The notes under the pieces: model-generated
Database searches by the model: none
What the model was told of the DNA's origin: nothing
Seen by the model: the letters and a program-made list of their open reading frames with translations, nothing else
Position numbers and translations under genes: made by a program
Part shown: one piece after another, positions 51,197-59,972 of the stretch
Layout of the letters: each line of letters starts with the position of its first letter
How positions within the stretch are numbered: position 1 is the first letter of the stretch
Source: Poriferisodalis sp965203655
GTDB taxonomy: Bacteria; Actinomycetota; Acidimicrobiia; Acidimicrobiales; Poriferisodalaceae
Direction of reading: 5' to 3'
DNA length: 64,000 bases
Assembly (NCBI RefSeq): GCF_965203655.1
Contig: NZ_CBDBDD010000004.1
Span: forward strand, 62,001-126,000

Positions 51197-52540
51197 TCAG
51201 CGGAGGCGGGGGTAGGTGGTGTGCAGATGACGCTGGCCGGGGCCGAAGAAGTTCTCCCGGAAGGTGGTGCCCTCGTAGCTGGTGCGGAACCGGCCTCGTC
51301 GTTGGAGCTCGGGCACGAGATAGTCGACGATCTGGGAGAAACCCCAGGGGACGGGAGCCGTCGTCACGTTGAACCCGTCGACTCCGGTGGTTTCGATGAA
51401 CGCCTCCAACTGGTCGGCGACAGTGGTGGGCGAACCCACGAACCCCAGGCCGCCGGCAGTGTCTGACAGCCGCCGGGCGACATCGCCGACGGTCCAGACC
51501 TTGTCGGGATCCTCCAGCTTCCAGCGCTCGACTTGAGTGCGGATCGCGTTCGCCTCGATGTCATCGATCGGCGTGTCAGGCGGGTGACCGCCCAAGTCGA
51601 TGCCTGTCCAGCCGCAGAACAGAGCCAGGTAGCCGTCCACAGAGAACAGTCGTGACCACTCGTCGCGCATCGCCCGGGCCTCGGCGTCGGTCTCGGCAAC
51701 CACCACCCGCGCCACCTGCAATGCCTTGATGTGCTCGGGGTCGCGGCCGGCTGCGGCCGCCTGCTCGCGCAGCGACGCCACCACGGCAGCGCCCTTGTCG
51801 TTGCCCGGTACCGACATGAACACGACCTCGCCGGTGTTGGCCGCGAACTCGACGCCGCGTGCCGAGTTCCCCGCCTGATACAGCACCGGAGTGCGCTGGG
51901 GCGAGGGCTCGACCATGTGCGGCCCTTCCACCGTGAACCACTCGCCGGCATGGTCGATCTCGTGCACCTTGGCCGGGTCGGTGAATGTGTCGGCCTCGGC
52001 ATCGAGCACGATCGCCCCTTCGTCCCAGCTCTGCTCCCACAGCTTGAGGCAGACGTCCACGTACTCGTCGGCCCGGTCGTACCGGGTGTCGTGGGCGAGG
52101 ATCTGGCCGAGCCCCTGACGTTCGGCGTCGGACAGGTACGAGGTCACGATGTTCCAGCCGACACGGCCGCCGGTGAGGTGGTCGAGTGTCGAGAACAGCC
52201 GGGCCGTGTGGTACGGCGCGTGGTGGCTGGTGGAGAAAGTCACGGCGAAGCCGAGGTGCTCGGTGCATGCCGCCAGCGCCGGGATCAGCAGCGTGGGGTC
52301 GATTCCGGGGATCTGGACCGCGCCGCGCAACGCAGCCTCGCGACTCGCCCCGTACACGTCGTAGGTGCCCAGCACGTCGGCGAAGAAGATCCCGTCGAAG
52401 CAGCCCCGCTCCAGGGTGCGCACCAAGTCCTGCCACCAGTTCAGCGTGCGGTACCCCCACGACGTCTCGTCGGAAGGGTGCTTCCACATCCCCTTGATCT
52501 GATGATTCGGGGATGCCTGAATGAATGCGCTCAGATGCAT
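51197..52540 (-). CDS. LLM flavin monooxygenase, NtaA/SnaA/DszA type
   Basis: FMN-dependent monooxygenase of 447 aa. MHLSAFIQASPNHQIKGMWKHP opens; FSTSHHAPYHTARLFSTLDHLTGGRVGWNIVTSY is the signature of the nitrilotriacetate/DBT-sulfone group. It uses FMNH2 from a separate reductase to attack amine, sulfone or alkane substrates. ATG 52540 has GGAG 11 bases upstream. With the two DszC-like proteins downstream and cys genes nearby, a desulfurization role is possible. Confidence 0.87.
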   Translation of the reverse strand: MHLSAFIQASPNHQIKGMWKHPSDETSWGYRTLNWWQDLVRTLERGCFDGIFFADVLGTYDVYGASREAALRGAVQIPGIDPTLLIPALAACTEHLGFAVTFSTSHHAPYHTARLFSTLDHLTGGRVGWNIVTSYLSDAERQGLGQILAHDTRYDRADEYVDVCLKLWEQSWDEGAIVLDAEADTFTDPAKVHEIDHAGEWFTVEGPHMVEPSPQRTPVLYQAGNSARGVEFAANTGEVVFMSVPGNDKGAAVVASLREQAAAAGRDPEHIKALQVARVVVAETDAEARAMRDEWSRLFSVDGYLALFCGWTGIDLGGHPPDTPIDDIEANAIRTQVERWKLEDPDKVWTVGDVARRLSDTAGGLGFVGSPTTVADQLEAFIETTGVDGFNVTTAPVPWGFSQIVDYLVPELQRRGRFRTSYEGTTFRENFFGPGQRHLHTTYPRLR

Positions 52541-52654
52541 AGCGCCACGCTCCATCGGCCGAGGTGATCCCATGCCGGGCGTTCTTGGCGCCGCTGAGTT
52601 GTCAGCAAGTTGCACCTCATGCGGACATTAGCTAGCTGCTCGCGGCGGCGTTGC

Positions 52655-53803
52655 TCATTGCGTCTCACCGTTGAGGCCTGTAGCGCCGCTGACTGCGATA
52701 TGCGTTGCGAGGTAGAGGTCGAGACGGTGGTCCGGGCTGTCGATGGCCGAGCCGACACGCTCGCGTATCTGGTTCATGCGGTAGTTGACGGTGTTGGGGT
52801 GGATGCCGAGGGCGTGGGCGGTGGCCTGCGGCCGGCCATGGTGGCAGAGCCACGCGTAGAGCGTTTCGACAAGTTGGGGGTTGTCCTCGATCGGTTGCAG
52901 GAGACGGCGGCTGAATGCCTCTGCAGCCGCGACGTCGGCGAACGCGACGAGATCCAGTTCGCAGTTCGTGCTGTCGATGAACTCGGGCCGGCTGCTGCGG
53001 GCCAGGGCGATTGCGCGTCGCGCAAGGCGGGCGGAATAGGCGGAATTGCCGATAGCCGTTCGCGGCCCGAGGGCCGCAACAGCGTCGTCGGCAGGGCTAT
53101 TGCGGATGGTCGTGGCGTGAGCGGCGGGAATGAGCGCAACGAGTTCGTCATCGAGGTCGGCGGCGATGCTGCCTGAGGGGAGGTGCCGACGGTAGTGGTC
53201 GCGTCCGGGACCACGGGCGACGAGTACCCGGATGCGGGGCGCGGGCCGCCAATTCGCAGCTTGAGCCGCCGCTTGAAGCGCGTCATCGGTTGGAGCAGTG
53301 TCGGCCAGGACGGTGCGCAGGAGGTGATGCCGGCGGGCTTCCAGTTGGCTGGAGCGAGCAGCGGTCTCGTCGTTGTAGCCCTCGCTGAACTCGATGGAGA
53401 TTTGGTCTGACCACTCAACGACAATTTCGTTTGTCTCATGGCAGGCGTCCACTGAGATGCCGAAGTCGGCGGCCCGATCGTTGACGAACCGGATGATCGT
53501 CCGCGATGCGACCCACGGTGCTCGCAGGATCTGCCCGAGCGGCCGTCCGTAGCGTCGTTCCATCCGGCCGAGTTCGACGTGTTCGCTCCAGTCCATCGGC
53601 TCGACGACGATTCCGTGCCGGGCGTCGATCGCGTGAGTCATCCCGGTGAGACTGAGTCGCAACGCCGTTTGGCGCTGCCGCCGCAGCGGGTGCCTGGCAT
53701 TCTCGATTCCGTCGTTGAACCCAGGAATGCTGTGGGCGATCTCGGTGACCAGCAGTGCAAGGAGTTCGTCGTAGTAATGGCGAAGCAGGTCTGCGCCGTT
53801 CAT
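52655..53803 (-). CDS. PucR/CdaR-family transcriptional regulator
   Basis: 382 aa. The C-terminal helix-turn-helix is HGRPQATAHALGIHPNTVNYRMNQIRERVG, the PucR/CdaR type that binds DNA as an oligomer. The N-terminal 280 residues are a variable sensor domain without a clear ligand site. Divergent from the flavin monooxygenase at 53882, with 78 bases between, so it probably controls that gene. Confidence 0.85.
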   Translation of the reverse strand: MNGADLLRHYYDELLALLVTEIAHSIPGFNDGIENARHPLRRQRQTALRLSLTGMTHAIDARHGIVVEPMDWSEHVELGRMERRYGRPLGQILRAPWVASRTIIRFVNDRAADFGISVDACHETNEIVVEWSDQISIEFSEGYNDETAARSSQLEARRHHLLRTVLADTAPTDDALQAAAQAANWRPAPRIRVLVARGPGRDHYRRHLPSGSIAADLDDELVALIPAAHATTIRNSPADDAVAALGPRTAIGNSAYSARLARRAIALARSSRPEFIDSTNCELDLVAFADVAAAEAFSRRLLQPIEDNPQLVETLYAWLCHHGRPQATAHALGIHPNTVNYRMNQIRERVGSAIDSPDHRLDLYLATHIAVSGATGLNGETQ

Positions 53804-53881
53804 CGCAGAATTGTACTGAGAACACAAATGGGCATCTAAGTGTCGGGCAATAGCCCCAAGAATTGCGAACAGTCCATCCAT

Positions 53882-55081
53882 ATGTTGGTGCGCGTGACAC
53901 GAATACACCCTCGAGCAGAGCCCGATTCAGCGACAGCTGCAGCCGAATCGATCGCTGAGCTGCTTCGCACCCACGCCCCGGAGTCCGAACGGCTCCGCCA
54001 CGTCGCACCAGAGTCCGTCCGAGCGATGGCGAATGCCGGCTTGTTTCGCCTGCTCACCCCCGCTGTCCACGGCGGTGCCGAAGCGGGTCTCGGTGCCCAG
54101 GTCGCCAGCCTCTTCATCGTTGCCGCCGCCGATCCGTCTGCCGGCTGGGTCCAGATGGTGTCCAATGCCCATGCCTGGATGGTCGGCAGCTTTCCTGTGC
54201 AGTGTCAGGCCGAGGTGTTCGCCGGAGGGCCCGACATCCGGGTCCCCGGAACACTCGCCGCGCAAGGCAAGGCCACGCGCGTCGAGGGCGGCTGGCGCCT
54301 CGACGGTCGGTGGCAGTTCGCCTCCGGAGTCGACCACGGCGACTGGCTGCTGATCGGAGCCGTTGCCGACGTGCTTGCCGAGAGCCCGACGAGGGCCCTG
54401 CACGTCATCGTTCCCAAGTCAGAGGTCGACGTCGACGACACCTGGTTCACACTCGGCCTTCGAGGCACCGGTTCGAAGGACATCGTCGCTGACGACGTAT
54501 TCGTCCCCGACCACCGATCCATCGCTACCAAGATGCTCTTCGACGGACACAGCCCCCACGGCGAGGGCGGTGCCACGTTCGTCAACCGTCTCCCGGTGCT
54601 GGTATGTCTCTCCGTGCAGCTCGCGGCGGCCGTGGTCGGGATCGGTCGCGGTGCCCTCGACCTGCACATCGAGCGAACCGCAGCTCGTCGCGAGGTGTAC
54701 ACCAAGTCGTCCAAGGCCGAAGACCCCGGCGCCCAGATGCGCGTCGCCGAATCGGTCACCGAGCTCGACCTGGCCCGTGCCTTGATCGAGCAGGCTGCCG
54801 ATCGCTGTGACGAGGTCGCCCGCACGGGCGAACGCCTCGAGCTGAACGACCGAGCCGAACTGAAATGGCACGCGGCCTACGCCGTCGAGCTGACTCGTCG
54901 ATCGGTCGACCGAGTCTTCGCAGCCGCGGGTGCCCACGGGATCTACGACGACAGCCTGCTCCAGGCTCGCTACCGAGACATCAACACCGCCTGTCACCAT
55001 GCCATCGTTGACTTCGACGGCAACGCGCGGCTGTACGGCCGCACTCGGTTGGGTCTCGACCCCGGAACTCCCCTCGTGTGA
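53882..55081 (+). CDS. Acyl-CoA-dehydrogenase-fold flavin monooxygenase (HsaA/DszC type)
   Basis: 399 aa. The fold is that of acyl-CoA dehydrogenase: VRAMANAGLFRLLTPAVHGG, FASGVDHGDWLLIG, RGTGSKDIVADDVFVPDH, and AGAHGIYDDSLLQARYRD. The catalytic Glu/FAD features of true dehydrogenases are absent, as in group D monooxygenases (HsaA, DszC). They use reduced flavin from a partner reductase. ATG 53882 is chosen; 53840 is an upstream option. Confidence 0.8.
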   Translation: MLVRVTRIHPRAEPDSATAAAESIAELLRTHAPESERLRHVAPESVRAMANAGLFRLLTPAVHGGAEAGLGAQVASLFIVAAADPSAGWVQMVSNAHAWMVGSFPVQCQAEVFAGGPDIRVPGTLAAQGKATRVEGGWRLDGRWQFASGVDHGDWLLIGAVADVLAESPTRALHVIVPKSEVDVDDTWFTLGLRGTGSKDIVADDVFVPDHRSIATKMLFDGHSPHGEGGATFVNRLPVLVCLSVQLAAAVVGIGRGALDLHIERTAARREVYTKSSKAEDPGAQMRVAESVTELDLARALIEQAADRCDEVARTGERLELNDRAELKWHAAYAVELTRRSVDRVFAAAGAHGIYDDSLLQARYRDINTACHHAIVDFDGNARLYGRTRLGLDPGTPLV

Positions 55082-55096
55082 TCCCAGCGGCCGTTC

Positions 55097-55164
55097 AGGT
55101 CGTTGCCGCGCCGCTTGACGCGCTTGAGGTCTCTCTCGAAGCGATTCGTGGTCCGCAGGATCAC
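55097..55164 (-). pseudogene. Truncated YafQ toxin gene fragment
   Basis: The segment 55097-55175 matches 50705-50783 closely (about 10 changes in 79 bases), covering the first 22 codons of the YafQ gene (ILRTTNRFERDLKRVKRRG) and its upstream junction with the antitoxin end. From GTG 55164 the reading runs into unrelated sequence after about 23 codons. It is a broken duplicate. Confidence 0.8.
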
Positions 55165-55189
55165 TGCGGGCTACAACAGCGGGGCGCGA

Positions 55190-56179
55190 TCAAAAGCCGA
55201 GCACCTTGTCGGCGACGACGTAGCGGAGCGGCTCGCCGGCCAGCAGGCGGCGGCAGTTCTCGGCGATGAGCTCGAAGCGGCGCTGCCCGATGTCAGGGCC
55301 GACCATTGCCACGTGCGGCGTGATGAGCACGTTGGGCAGCGTCCAGACGCGGTGGTCGGGCGGCAGTGGTTCTCGGTCGAACACGTCGAGACCGGCGCCG
55401 GCGAGTTCACCGGCTTCGAGAGCGCCGACGAGATCGTCGAGCACGACGGTTTGGCCGCGGCCGATGTTGATGAACACCGCCGTGGGCTTCATCAGCTCGA
55501 AATGGCGCCGCCCCAGCATCCGTTCGGACTCGGGAGTGTGGGGAACGGTCATGACGACTGCGTCGGCCAGCGGGAGCTGAGCTTCGAGTTCTTCGGCTCT
55601 GAATACGGCGTCGATGGCCCCGCCCGAGGTGGTCTCGGGGCGGGCGTCGACCGCGACAACCCTCGGTCCCCACGGCTGCAGGTAGCGGGCTGCCTGGTGG
55701 GCGACGCCGCCTGCGCCGATGAACAGCACCGTCGAGTCCGCGAGGTGCAGTACCGGGGCGACCCCGCCGCGGTACTGCCGGTCGCGCTGGGCGTGCGCGT
55801 AGTGAGGCAATCCGCGGGCGAACGCAAGCAGGAACGCCATCACGTGTGTGGCGATGTGGTCGTTGTACACGCCGCGCATGTTGGTGACCACGACGGGATG
55901 GGCGGCGAGTTCGGGGGTGAAGTAGCCGAGCGGCGGATTGGCCATCGAAGCCTGCAGCCAGCGCAGCCGCGGCGCATGCCAACCCGGTGGCAGCACGCCG
56001 TATGCGGCGTCGGCATCGCCAAGCTGGTCGAGCACGTCCTTGTCGGTCACGGCGATCACGACGTCGAGATCGGTGTGCTCGGAACGCAGCGCGGCCGCCC
56101 ACCCCTCGAGCACATCCACACTCGGCACTGCCGGCGCCCCGGGCGGGGCCATCAACACGAACTTGGCGGTCGTACTCAC
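55190..56179 (-). CDS. D-2-hydroxyacid dehydrogenase
   Basis: 329 aa. The NAD-binding domain has LFIGAGGVAHQAARYLQPWGPRVVAVDAR and FINIGRGQTVVLDDLV; the catalytic region includes MTVPHTPESERMLG and LITPHVAMVGPDIGQRRFELI. Family members reduce 2-keto acids. The substrate is unknown. It is followed upstream by a DUF1330 gene in the same direction. Confidence 0.86.
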   Translation of the reverse strand: MSTTAKFVLMAPPGAPAVPSVDVLEGWAAALRSEHTDLDVVIAVTDKDVLDQLGDADAAYGVLPPGWHAPRLRWLQASMANPPLGYFTPELAAHPVVVTNMRGVYNDHIATHVMAFLLAFARGLPHYAHAQRDRQYRGGVAPVLHLADSTVLFIGAGGVAHQAARYLQPWGPRVVAVDARPETTSGGAIDAVFRAEELEAQLPLADAVVMTVPHTPESERMLGRRHFELMKPTAVFINIGRGQTVVLDDLVGALEAGELAGAGLDVFDREPLPPDHRVWTLPNVLITPHVAMVGPDIGQRRFELIAENCRRLLAGEPLRYVVADKVLGF

Positions 56180-56196
56180 GTCAGCTCGTGCACTCG

Positions 56197-56610
56197 CTAG
56201 GTGGCCGCGACGGCCGGTCGTGTGGTCAGCAGGTCTTGGCAGAGCAATCCAGCCGCGCGGTGGCGGTGCATCTCGGCGTCGTCGGCATGGTTCAGGGTCG
56301 CGATGAACGCAGCCCGGTTGGGGAAGTGCATGATCAGCACGGCGTCCCAGTCTCCCTGGCCGATGAAGTAGCGCTCGGCGTGGCCATAGAGCAGGCAGCT
56401 CCCGCCGACCTCGGCAGCGGCGGCCCGGAAGGCATCGACGTAACGCTGGTAGGCGGCGACGCCGGGCTCGTCATTGGCGTGCTCGGGCTCATCTGGCCCG
56501 TAGGCGGCCTTGACCCGGAACTTCAACAGGTTGACCTGCGCAATGGGCCCATCGTGGGGGTCATCGCGGAAGGCGCGGAACTGGTCGGCGGTCGGCTGCA
56601 TTGCAGGCAT
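56197..56610 (-). CDS. DUF1330-family protein
   Basis: 137 aa ferredoxin-like dimeric fold. FRDDPHDGPIAQVNLLKFR, GGSCLLYGHAERYFIGQGDWDAVLIMHFPNRAAFIATL are the family features. Function unknown; homologues often sit in catabolic operons. It ends 17 bases before the D-2-hydroxyacid dehydrogenase. Confidence 0.75.
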   Translation of the reverse strand: MPAMQPTADQFRAFRDDPHDGPIAQVNLLKFRVKAAYGPDEPEHANDEPGVAAYQRYVDAFRAAAAEVGGSCLLYGHAERYFIGQGDWDAVLIMHFPNRAAFIATLNHADDAEMHRHRAAGLLCQDLLTTRPAVAAT

Positions 56611-56779
56611 GGCACCTCGCTGTCGGTTCAGGGCAGTCGCACGGGTCGTGTGATTCGAGCCCCCTCAGTGAAGCGCACGACGCTCGCCGCCGCTCACGGT
56701 CCCGACCTGCTGCGCCAGCACCACGACCGCTACGACCAGGCGATCACCGCCACCGCCACTGAGCCTCGGCCGGCGGGGG

Positions 56780-57187
56780 CTATTCGTGGAAGATGGCGCT
56801 GGTCGGTGTGATGCGAATGACGGTGCGCTGCTGCTCGTTGAGCATCGGCACGATGCCCGAGGGATCGGGCCGCTCCTTGCCCATGAGCCGGGCGAAGACA
56901 CCTGCGGTGAGCTCGGCGCGCAGCGGATCCTCCGAGATGGTCTCGGCCGTGCCGTAGACCACCAGGTGAACTCGGCCGTCGGGAACGCACAGGCTCACCG
57001 ACGGCTGGCGCACGGCGTTGTGCCATTTGGCCGTGTAGCTCTTGGCCGAGATCACGATGCGGCCGTCGTCGTCCACGACGTAGCCGATCATCGATTGCTG
57101 AGGTGAGCCGTCGCTGCGGCCGGTGGCCAAGATGGCCCAGACGTGCTCCGCAAGGAAGCCGCTCTGCTGTTCATCAAGCACGGTCAT
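56780..57187 (-). CDS. PNPOx-like split-barrel flavin/F420 protein
   Basis: 135 aa. LAEHVWAILATGRSDGSPQQSMIGYVVDDDGRIVISA and KWHNAVRQPSVSLCV are the F420/flavin-binding split barrel (F420-dependent reductase or biliverdin-type). The C-terminal part is short. The substrate is unknown. ATG 57187 is the first plausible start after the ORF's extended upstream segment. Confidence 0.8.
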   Translation of the reverse strand: MTVLDEQQSGFLAEHVWAILATGRSDGSPQQSMIGYVVDDDGRIVISAKSYTAKWHNAVRQPSVSLCVPDGRVHLVVYGTAETISEDPLRAELTAGVFARLMGKERPDPSGIVPMLNEQQRTVIRITPTSAIFHE

Positions 57188-57278
57188 GTCTCGACGCTCC
57201 TGTTCATTCCTCACCCGCGACGATCTGCCGAGCTGAACCGTCCGGTCGCGCGGCAGCTGAGTGTTTGTCGGGCTGGGC

Positions 57279-57695
57279 TCAGGCCCAGCCGAGCTGCTGC
57301 AGCGCGACGCCCGAGTGCCAGATCTTGGTCATGTGGGAGATCTTGTCGCCCTCGAATCGCATGTCGTACACGTAGTCCGAGCTGACCGATTTGCCTGTCG
57401 GGGGCACCGGTCCGCCCTCGCCGGTGTGGGTGCCGTTGAACACGGCGTAGGCCAGGACGCTGCTGCGCTCGGCGTCGACGGCCCACGACTTCAGGTCGTA
57501 GGTGGCGTCAGGCAGGATCATCAAGGTGCCCTTCATCCACTCGGCGTACGAGCGGAGGTCGGTGAGGTCGCCGATGGCCTCTGACTGCGCTGAGAACGTT
57601 GCGTCGTCGGCGCAGTACTGGGCGCAGCCGTCCCAGCCTTGGCCGGTCTCGCAGGCGTCGAAGAACGCTGCGGCTACGTCATTGATGTTCGACAT
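57279..57695 (-). CDS. SnoaL/NTF2-like protein
   Basis: 138 aa. ADDATFSAQSEAIGDLTDLRSYAEWMKG and YVYDMRFEGDKISHMTKIWHSG fit the cone-shaped NTF2/SnoaL fold, used by isomerases, cyclases and oxygenase helpers. No catalytic assignment is possible. Upstream it faces the motif repeats at 57736-57825. Confidence 0.75.
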   Translation of the reverse strand: MSNINDVAAAFFDACETGQGWDGCAQYCADDATFSAQSEAIGDLTDLRSYAEWMKGTLMILPDATYDLKSWAVDAERSSVLAYAVFNGTHTGEGGPVPPTGKSVSSDYVYDMRFEGDKISHMTKIWHSGVALQQLGWA

Positions 57696-57735
57696 GGAAT
57701 GACCCCCTCGGTCGCTCGTACTCCCGTCGGCGCAA

Positions 57736-57825
57736 GCCTGACAGACCTCGCGGGGCATGTCCATGTGCGACCGGACGGTCGGCGGTGGCGCTAGTTGGCG
57801 CAGACAGCCGGCGGGTATCTCACAC
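57736..57825. repeat. Short repeated motif, copies 1 and 2
   Basis: GCCTGACAGAC followed by a GC-rich stretch and GGCATGTCCA (57736-57763) recurs as CAGACAGCCGGCGGGTATCTCACACC (57801-57825). A third copy is at 59146. Possibly a shared regulatory element. Confidence 0.45.
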
Positions 57826-58998
57826 CATGAATCTGCTGGTGGGCTGGCCGAGCAAAAGGCGTCCGTAGTCGGCGTAGCGGACCTCGCGGTCGAAGATGAG
57901 GTGGTTGGAACCGGTCGTGATGTCGCGCAGCGCCCGCTGAATGGGGTTGTCCAGCCGGCTGCCGCCGGCGCCGGTGACCGAGCAGATGTCCCTCACGGCA
58001 TCGCGGCACATGTACACGGCGTGGGTCAGGCGCGACAGCCAGATGCTGCGGGTCTCGAAGGATGCGCTGTTGCGCTGGGCCATCACATCGGCGAGCACGT
58101 CGCGGAACATGAGCTCGGCTGCGTCGATCGACAGCGCGGCCCGTGCGGCGATCGCCGGCTTGCCCTGGTCGCGTTCGGGGCCGCCGATGCCGGTTCGGTT
58201 CGCCGCGATCTTGGCCTTGGTCTGGGAGCGGTATTCCTCCAGCGCCATCTGGGCCGCACCGAGCATGGGCAGCCCCGCGGCGAAGCCGAGCACGGGAATG
58301 AGCGGCGTGCGGTACAGCTCTCCTGAGTGAACCCGGGTTGATTCGCCGGCTGCGTTCATCAGCCCGACCATCGAGACGACCCGATCGGCGGGCACGAAAA
58401 CGTCGTCGACGCGGATATCCCACGAACCGGTGCCGCACAGGCCCATCACGTACCAGGTGTCGACGGGCTCGACATCCTCAGGCGGCAACGCGAAGAAGTT
58501 CGGCAGCACCCGCCCGTCGCCCTCGTCGATCATCGCGCCGACCAGCACCCAATCGGCATGGACGATGCCGGTGCCCCATTGCCACTGACCGTCGAGCCGG
58601 TAGCCGCCCTCGGTGGGGGTCGCCCTGCCGCCTCCTGCGTTCAGCGTGGCAGGGGCCAGGATGAACTGGCGCTCGGCGAAGACTTCCTTCTGGAAGCTCT
58701 CCGGATAGCCGCACATCCAGAAGTTGTGCTCGATGTAGAACGAGATCAGCCAGCCCATCGAGGCATCGGCGCGAGACAGCGTCAGCGTCACCTCGAAATA
58801 GGTGTCGAGGTCAGCTTCGTGGCCGCCGTAAGCCTTGGGAACCATGAGTGCGAAGAGCCCGCTGTCTCGGACAGCGTCGATCACCCGGTCGAGCGGGCGC
58901 CGGGCCAGCTCCGCCTCGCGGGCGGTCTCGCGTAGCAGCGGAACGAGCTCGTTCGCGGCGTCGATCAATTCCGCAGAGCTCATTGGGGAGTTGGTCAT
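57820..58998 (-). CDS. Acyl-CoA-dehydrogenase-fold flavin monooxygenase
   Basis: 392 aa. RRPLDRVIDAVRDSGLFALMVPKAYGGHEADLD, WQWGTGIVHADWVLVGAM, GTGSWDIRVDDVFVPADRVV and the C-terminal DYGRLLLGQPTSRFMV place it with HsaA/DszC-type group D flavin monooxygenases. A second such gene is at 53882. The flavin reductase partner is not adjacent. Confidence 0.82.
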   Translation of the reverse strand: MTNSPMSSAELIDAANELVPLLRETAREAELARRPLDRVIDAVRDSGLFALMVPKAYGGHEADLDTYFEVTLTLSRADASMGWLISFYIEHNFWMCGYPESFQKEVFAERQFILAPATLNAGGGRATPTEGGYRLDGQWQWGTGIVHADWVLVGAMIDEGDGRVLPNFFALPPEDVEPVDTWYVMGLCGTGSWDIRVDDVFVPADRVVSMVGLMNAAGESTRVHSGELYRTPLIPVLGFAAGLPMLGAAQMALEEYRSQTKAKIAANRTGIGGPERDQGKPAIAARAALSIDAAELMFRDVLADVMAQRNSASFETRSIWLSRLTHAVYMCRDAVRDICSVTGAGGSRLDNPIQRALRDITTGSNHLIFDREVRYADYGRLLLGQPTSRFMV

Positions 58999-59145
58999 GT
59001 CGCGCCCCAGCGGTTCGTCTCAACCCTGCGAGGTCAACCGGTGCGCCCCTCGTCGGCTCGCCGGATCGCCGCCGGTCACCGTAGCCGGGTGCGATGGCGA
59101 AATCGCCGTGGTGTGACCGTCGGACCACTTCGTCTTCGCCCGCAC

Positions 59146-59175
59146 GCCTGACAGACTGCGGCGGGTATATCCACG
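59146..59175 (+). repeat. Short repeated motif, copy 3
   Basis: Starts with GCCTGACAGAC, identical to 57736-57746, then GCGGCGGGTATATCCACG. It ends 8 bases before ATG 59184, so its TATATC could be a -10 box for that gene. Confidence 0.45.
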
Positions 59176-59183
59176 CTGTACCG

Positions 59184-59972
59184 ATGACGGGGAACGAATG
59201 CGAACGCTGGGACTGGACGATGCTTGATCATGCGGAACGGGTCGCGGCGGCGCGGTCCGCCATCGACTACATCTGCGGCCGCAGCGATGAAGAGCAGGCA
59301 GCGCCAGTTCCGAATTGCCCGGGCTGGACGGTGTACAACGCGGCGTCGCACATCGGCCGAGTCGGGATCGCGTGGGAAGAGATGATCACCTCGACGCCCG
59401 ATGACCCCGAGTCTCGGGCACGTGGATATGAGCGAGCTGGCCGCCAACCGGCCGGAACCTCTACGGCAGAACTCGCAGCGTGGGCACACTCAGCCATCGA
59501 TCAACTCACCGACGACCTCGACCGGCGCTGCTACTTCTCGATGACCGGAGGCGAAGGCAATCCGCGGTTGTGGGCCTGGCACGCAGCCTCCGAGCTCGGC
59601 ATGCACCGTCTCGACGTCGAGGCGGCCCTGAGCCACGAGCACTCCATGACGCCGTCGCAAGCTTTCGACGCCGCCGATTACACGTGCCAGTTCTTCCTGC
59701 AAGCGATGCGCCGCGTCCTCGAACGTGACCCCGGCGGGCTCACCGCCCGGCTCGTCGATGCCAGCGGCGAGATCGGCAGCGTGTCCATCGAGCCCTTGCC
59801 CGAGTCCGAATCACCGCCATCGGTGGTGGTCGAAGGTCCGCCGATCCAGGTCTTGCTCGCACTGTGGGGCCGTCCCCACGTCAGCGTCGAGGTAACCGGC
59901 GGCGACCCGCAGGTCTGGCAGCAGTGGCGGACCCTGCCCACCGAAGCCTTCCAGTTCGGCACCTGGGACTAG
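59184..59972 (+). CDS. Mycothiol-dependent maleylpyruvate-isomerase-like (MDMPI) protein
   Basis: 262 aa. PNCPGWTVYNAASHIGRVGIAWEEM with H for metal, WAWHAASELGMHRLDVEAAL with two further His, and the C-terminal MDMPI_C domain (QVLLALWGRPHVSVEVTGG) identify the family. ATG 59184 is chosen; ATG 59220 is possible. Its last 4 bases overlap the cysC 3' end. Confidence 0.85.
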   Translation: MTGNECERWDWTMLDHAERVAAARSAIDYICGRSDEEQAAPVPNCPGWTVYNAASHIGRVGIAWEEMITSTPDDPESRARGYERAGRQPAGTSTAELAAWAHSAIDQLTDDLDRRCYFSMTGGEGNPRLWAWHAASELGMHRLDVEAALSHEHSMTPSQAFDAADYTCQFFLQAMRRVLERDPGGLTARLVDASGEIGSVSIEPLPESESPPSVVVEGPPIQVLLALWGRPHVSVEVTGGDPQVWQQWRTLPTEAFQFGTWD

